Of a stretch of 64,000 nt of DNA, positions 61,675 through 64,000 are shown piece after piece. Each line of letters begins with the position of its first letter. Position 1 is the first letter of the stretch. Below the pieces are notes generated by a model. That model was not told the DNA's origin, made no database searches, and was given only the letters and a program-made list of their open reading frames with translations. The position numbers and the translations under genes are program-made. Source of the stretch: SLHU01 sp009929975 (GTDB taxonomy: Bacteria; Bacillota; Clostridia; Saccharofermentanales; UBA5734). The stretch spans positions 1,240,001-1,304,000 of the forward strand of contig JAXGZQ010000001.1 in NCBI GenBank assembly GCA_040776905.1, written 5' to 3'.

Positions 61675-63174
61675 TCAGCCCAGACTGCTCAGCGTCAGGC
61701 GCAAAACGGCGCAGGGCGGAATTTCCAGTGATAGCCGGGTTGCCTGCCCGCTGGTCTGGTCTGTATGAATCGCTGTATACGGACGAGGTTGGACCCGGTC
61801 CGGCTGATCGAAGGTATTGTGCGCGGTCATGCTATCACTGAGAATCCAGGCTGATTCCACCGCATAGGCACCGCCCCGCAGATCGATCCGCAGAGAGACA
61901 GGCGCCTCGTCTGACAGATGGCAGAGACTCAGATGAACGCGTCCGTCCGCGTCAATTGACGCCGACTGCTGGAGCTGGGGAACCCTGGCCGTTTCCGGAC
62001 CACAGCCATCGTCGCCGGAGAGCTGGGCAGGCAGACGCCGGGCACCCTGATGGACCTGATACAGGTCGAAGACATGATAAGTTGGTGTCAGCAGCATTTT
62101 TTCCTCATCCGTCAGGACCAGAGCCTGCAGAACATTGACGGTCTGTGCCAGATTGGCCATATGGACACGCCCGGCATGCTGATTGAAAATATTAAGCGTC
62201 AGACCGGCGACCAGAGCGTCCCGCATCGTATTTTGCTGGTACAGGTGGCCTGGATTGGTTCCGGGCTCCGGATCGTACCAGGTGCCCCATTCATCAACGA
62301 CCAGACCGACACGGCGTTCCGGATCATAGCGATCCATGATCGCGCTGTGTCCGGTGATCAGCTCGTCCATACGCAGTGCCTTGGCCAGTGTGATGTAGTA
62401 GGTATCGCGGTCGAACGTTGTCGCGCTGCCCTTGTGTTCCCAGTCTCCCGGTACCGTATAGTAATGCAGCGACAAGCCGTCCATCAGTGAACCGGCCATC
62501 TTCATCAATGTTTCGGTCCACTCATAATTAAAGTCACTCGCCCCGCAGGCGATCTTGCTGATCCTCTCCGGGCCATAACGGCGGACATAAGTCTGATAGT
62601 GTCGGTACAGATCGGCATAGTAGTCCGCGCGCATATTGCCGCCGCAGCCCCAGCTTTCATTGCCGACACCGAAGAACGGCAGTTTCCAGGCTTTTTCACG
62701 GCCGTTCTTGCGGCGCAGTTCCGTCATGGGCGTCACCGCGTCGCTTGTGATGTACTCGACCCATTCCTGCATTTCCGACACCGTTCCGCTGCCGACATTG
62801 CCGCTGATATAGGGGGCGCAGTCCAACGTTTCACACAGGTGGAGAAATTCATGGGTGCCGAAGCTGTTATCTTCCACATCACCGCCCCAATGCGTATTGA
62901 CCATTTTCTTACGCAAAGTGAGCGGACCGATGCCGTCCTTCCAGTGATACTCATCCGCGAAACAGCCGCCCGGCCAGCGCAGAACCGGAATCCGGATCCG
63001 GCGCAGTGCTTCAATCAGTTCCAGACGCAGTCCCTGCTCATGGCGGATCACCGACTGTTCGCCGACGTGAAAGCCGCCATAGATGCAGCGGCCGAGATGC
63101 TCGGCGAAATGGCCGTAGATCTCCCGACGGATGCGTTCCTGCGGCTGATTGGCTTCAATGACACTGGTCAGCAT
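61675..63174 (-). CDS. abfA: GH51 alpha-L-arabinofuranosidase
   Basis: 499 residues, close to the 502 of Geobacillus AbfA. Acid/base Glu173 in GVGNESWGCGGN and nucleophile Glu295 in VVDEWGTWYDPEPG match the known positions (175 and 294) in that enzyme. No signal peptide. ATG 63174 follows GGAGGG seven bases upstream; the longer reading does not begin at a usable site. It removes L-arabinose from imported arabino-oligosaccharides. A second, longer GH51 enzyme is carried by the mobile element. Confidence 0.95.
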   Translation of the reverse strand: MLTSVIEANQPQERIRREIYGHFAEHLGRCIYGGFHVGEQSVIRHEQGLRLELIEALRRIRIPVLRWPGGCFADEYHWKDGIGPLTLRKKMVNTHWGGDVEDNSFGTHEFLHLCETLDCAPYISGNVGSGTVSEMQEWVEYITSDAVTPMTELRRKNGREKAWKLPFFGVGNESWGCGGNMRADYYADLYRHYQTYVRRYGPERISKIACGASDFNYEWTETLMKMAGSLMDGLSLHYYTVPGDWEHKGSATTFDRDTYYITLAKALRMDELITGHSAIMDRYDPERRVGLVVDEWGTWYDPEPGTNPGHLYQQNTMRDALVAGLTLNIFNQHAGRVHMANLAQTVNVLQALVLTDEEKMLLTPTYHVFDLYQVHQGARRLPAQLSGDDGCGPETARVPQLQQSASIDADGRVHLSLCHLSDEAPVSLRIDLRGGAYAVESAWILSDSMTAHNTFDQPDRVQPRPYTAIHTDQTSGQATRLSLEIPPCAVLRLTLSSLG

Positions 63175-63253
63175 GTGATTCCCTCCATTCAATGCGGCGA
63201 CAGCGCCGGGGCTTGTCGCTTCCCGACGCTGTCGGTCAGATACAAGCGGCGCG

Positions 63254-64000
63254 TCAGCCGTAGATTGGTCCATACGCCGCACAGGCGCGATAATCGGCAC
63301 TTTCCGCGTCCTGTGTTCCGAAGGCGGCCCAGGCATGCGGACGATATATCCGGTCATCCGGTACATTGTGCATGGAGACCGGAATCCGCAGCATGCTGCA
63401 CAGTGTCAGCAGCTGGTGGCCGATATGGCCGTAGTTGAACGATCCGTGATTGGCACCCCAGTTGGCCATGACGGAATAGACATCCTTGAACGCGCCCTCA
63501 CCAGTGGTCCGCGGAACAAACCATGTGGTCGGCCAGGTCGGGTCCGTGCGCTTCTGCAGCGTCTGGCTGACCTCATCCGGCAGAACAGCGGTATGGCCCT
63601 CAGCGATCTGCAGGACCGGGCCGATGCCCTCGATCAGATTGAGCCGGACCATGGTGATCGGCATCTCGTTTTGTGTTTCGAAAGCGGATGAAAAGCCGCC
63701 GCCGCGGAAATAGCCGGCATTTGCCGGACACCAGACCGTCGCGTCCAGGCAGACATCGGCGTCAGCCGCGGTCATCTCCCAGAAGGGCTTCATCACAGCG
63801 TTGCCCTGCTCGTCCCGCATCTTGCCACAGCCATCCAGGGCGGCCGCGCCGGAATTGATCAGATGGATCATGCCGCCTTCAGCCAGACCTTCAGGCTGCC
63901 ATCCGGTCACCCGCCTGATCGCGTCCGGACTCCAGTAGGTGCGGACATCGGCGAAAACCGATGCGCTGTCACTGACCAGATGGCCGAGGAGCATCGCCAT
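63254..64000 (-). CDS. fucI: L-fucose isomerase, C-terminal part (cut by window end)
   Basis: The last 248 residues of FucI; the start lies beyond the window. The end of the family is well preserved: FADVRTYWSPDAIRRVTGW, LINSGAAALDG, YFRGGGFSSAF, RTDPTWPTTWFVPRTTGEG, NWGANHGSFNYGHIGHQLLTLCSMLRIPVSMHNV, each given in part, and the last residues DYRACAAYGPIYG. It isomerises L-fucose to L-fuculose and also D-arabinose to D-ribulose. Upstream of the GH51 gene by 79 bp on the same strand, likely one operon for cell-wall or host-glycan sugars. Confidence 0.93.
   Translation of the reverse strand: MAMLLGHLVSDSASVFADVRTYWSPDAIRRVTGWQPEGLAEGGMIHLINSGAAALDGCGKMRDEQGNAVMKPFWEMTAADADVCLDATVWCPANAGYFRGGGFSSAFETQNEMPITMVRLNLIEGIGPVLQIAEGHTAVLPDEVSQTLQKRTDPTWPTTWFVPRTTGEGAFKDVYSVMANWGANHGSFNYGHIGHQLLTLCSMLRIPVSMHNVPDDRIYRPHAWAAFGTQDAESADYRACAAYGPIYG

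Noticed and set aside
1..64000. tRNA, rRNA and riboswitches
   Set aside because: I saw no cloverleaf, rRNA segment or recognised riboswitch core; a covariance-model search would be decisive.

Overview
The window is a 64 kb piece of a chromosome carrying the replication origin of a saccharolytic, anaerobic Bacillota (Clostridia-like) bacterium. Support: a dnaA-dnaN-recF-remB-gyrB block with DnaA boxes, ParA/ParB with two consensus parS sites, strong AGGAGG ribosome sites, many extended -10 promoters (TGnTATAAT-like), and ferredoxin, rubredoxin, DUF362 and CoA-disulfide-reductase-type redox proteins. I cannot name the genus. I saw no rRNA, tRNA or CRISPR array.

Layout. 1-7.4 kb: end of a GH2 glycosidase, an orphan C39-like protein, a small ferredoxin, an acyl-CoA synthetase, then a leftward set (GH-like protein, SDR, zinc alcohol dehydrogenase). 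7.6-12.4 kb: a polyamine uptake operon (XRE-cupin regulator, PotA, PotB, PotC, PotD) behind a consensus promoter with an operator-like dyad. 12.4-19.4 kb: MBL hydrolase, sugar-nucleotide epimerase-like protein, DUF368 lipid-carrier transporter, ferredoxin/rubredoxin pair, DUF362 ferredoxin, flavodoxin, MFS transporter.

19.44-32.54 kb: one integrated mobile element of about 13.1 kb. Its ends have the geometry of attL and attR of a large serine integrase. Joining the outer halves across a shared AAA rebuilds a perfect intrinsic terminator between two convergent host genes; joining the inner halves gives a dyad of about 47 bp of attP type. The element carries a sugar cargo (Gfo/Idh/MocA oxidoreductase, AraC regulator, GH51 arabinofuranosidase), a broken type III methyltransferase, DinD, an XRE repressor with paired operators, 61-bp tandem repeats, a primase-helicase, a lone HK97-type capsid protein, a TnpW-like protein and the serine recombinase. 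I saw no portal, terminase, protease, relaxase or conjugation gene.

32.6-50.7 kb: host metabolism. Aldose-epimerase-like protein, amidase, a sulfur operon (YeeE/YedE transporter plus CoA-disulfide reductase-rhodanese), pirin, DMT exporter, GH94 cellobiose phosphorylase, GH13 amylase with a truncated rhodanese upstream, aldo-keto reductase, GH97, MATE and 4-alpha-glucanotransferase. Together they indicate intracellular use of cello- and malto-oligosaccharides.

50.8-59.1 kb: the origin block, all leftward: dnaA, oriC, dnaN, recF, remB, gyrB, parA, parB. One parS is the stem of the gyrB terminator; the other lies inside parA. A very AT-rich tract follows parB. 59.2-64 kb: a small membrane protein, HAD phosphatase, glycerol-1-phosphate dehydrogenase, then leftward GH51 arabinofuranosidase and the start-truncated end of L-fucose isomerase.
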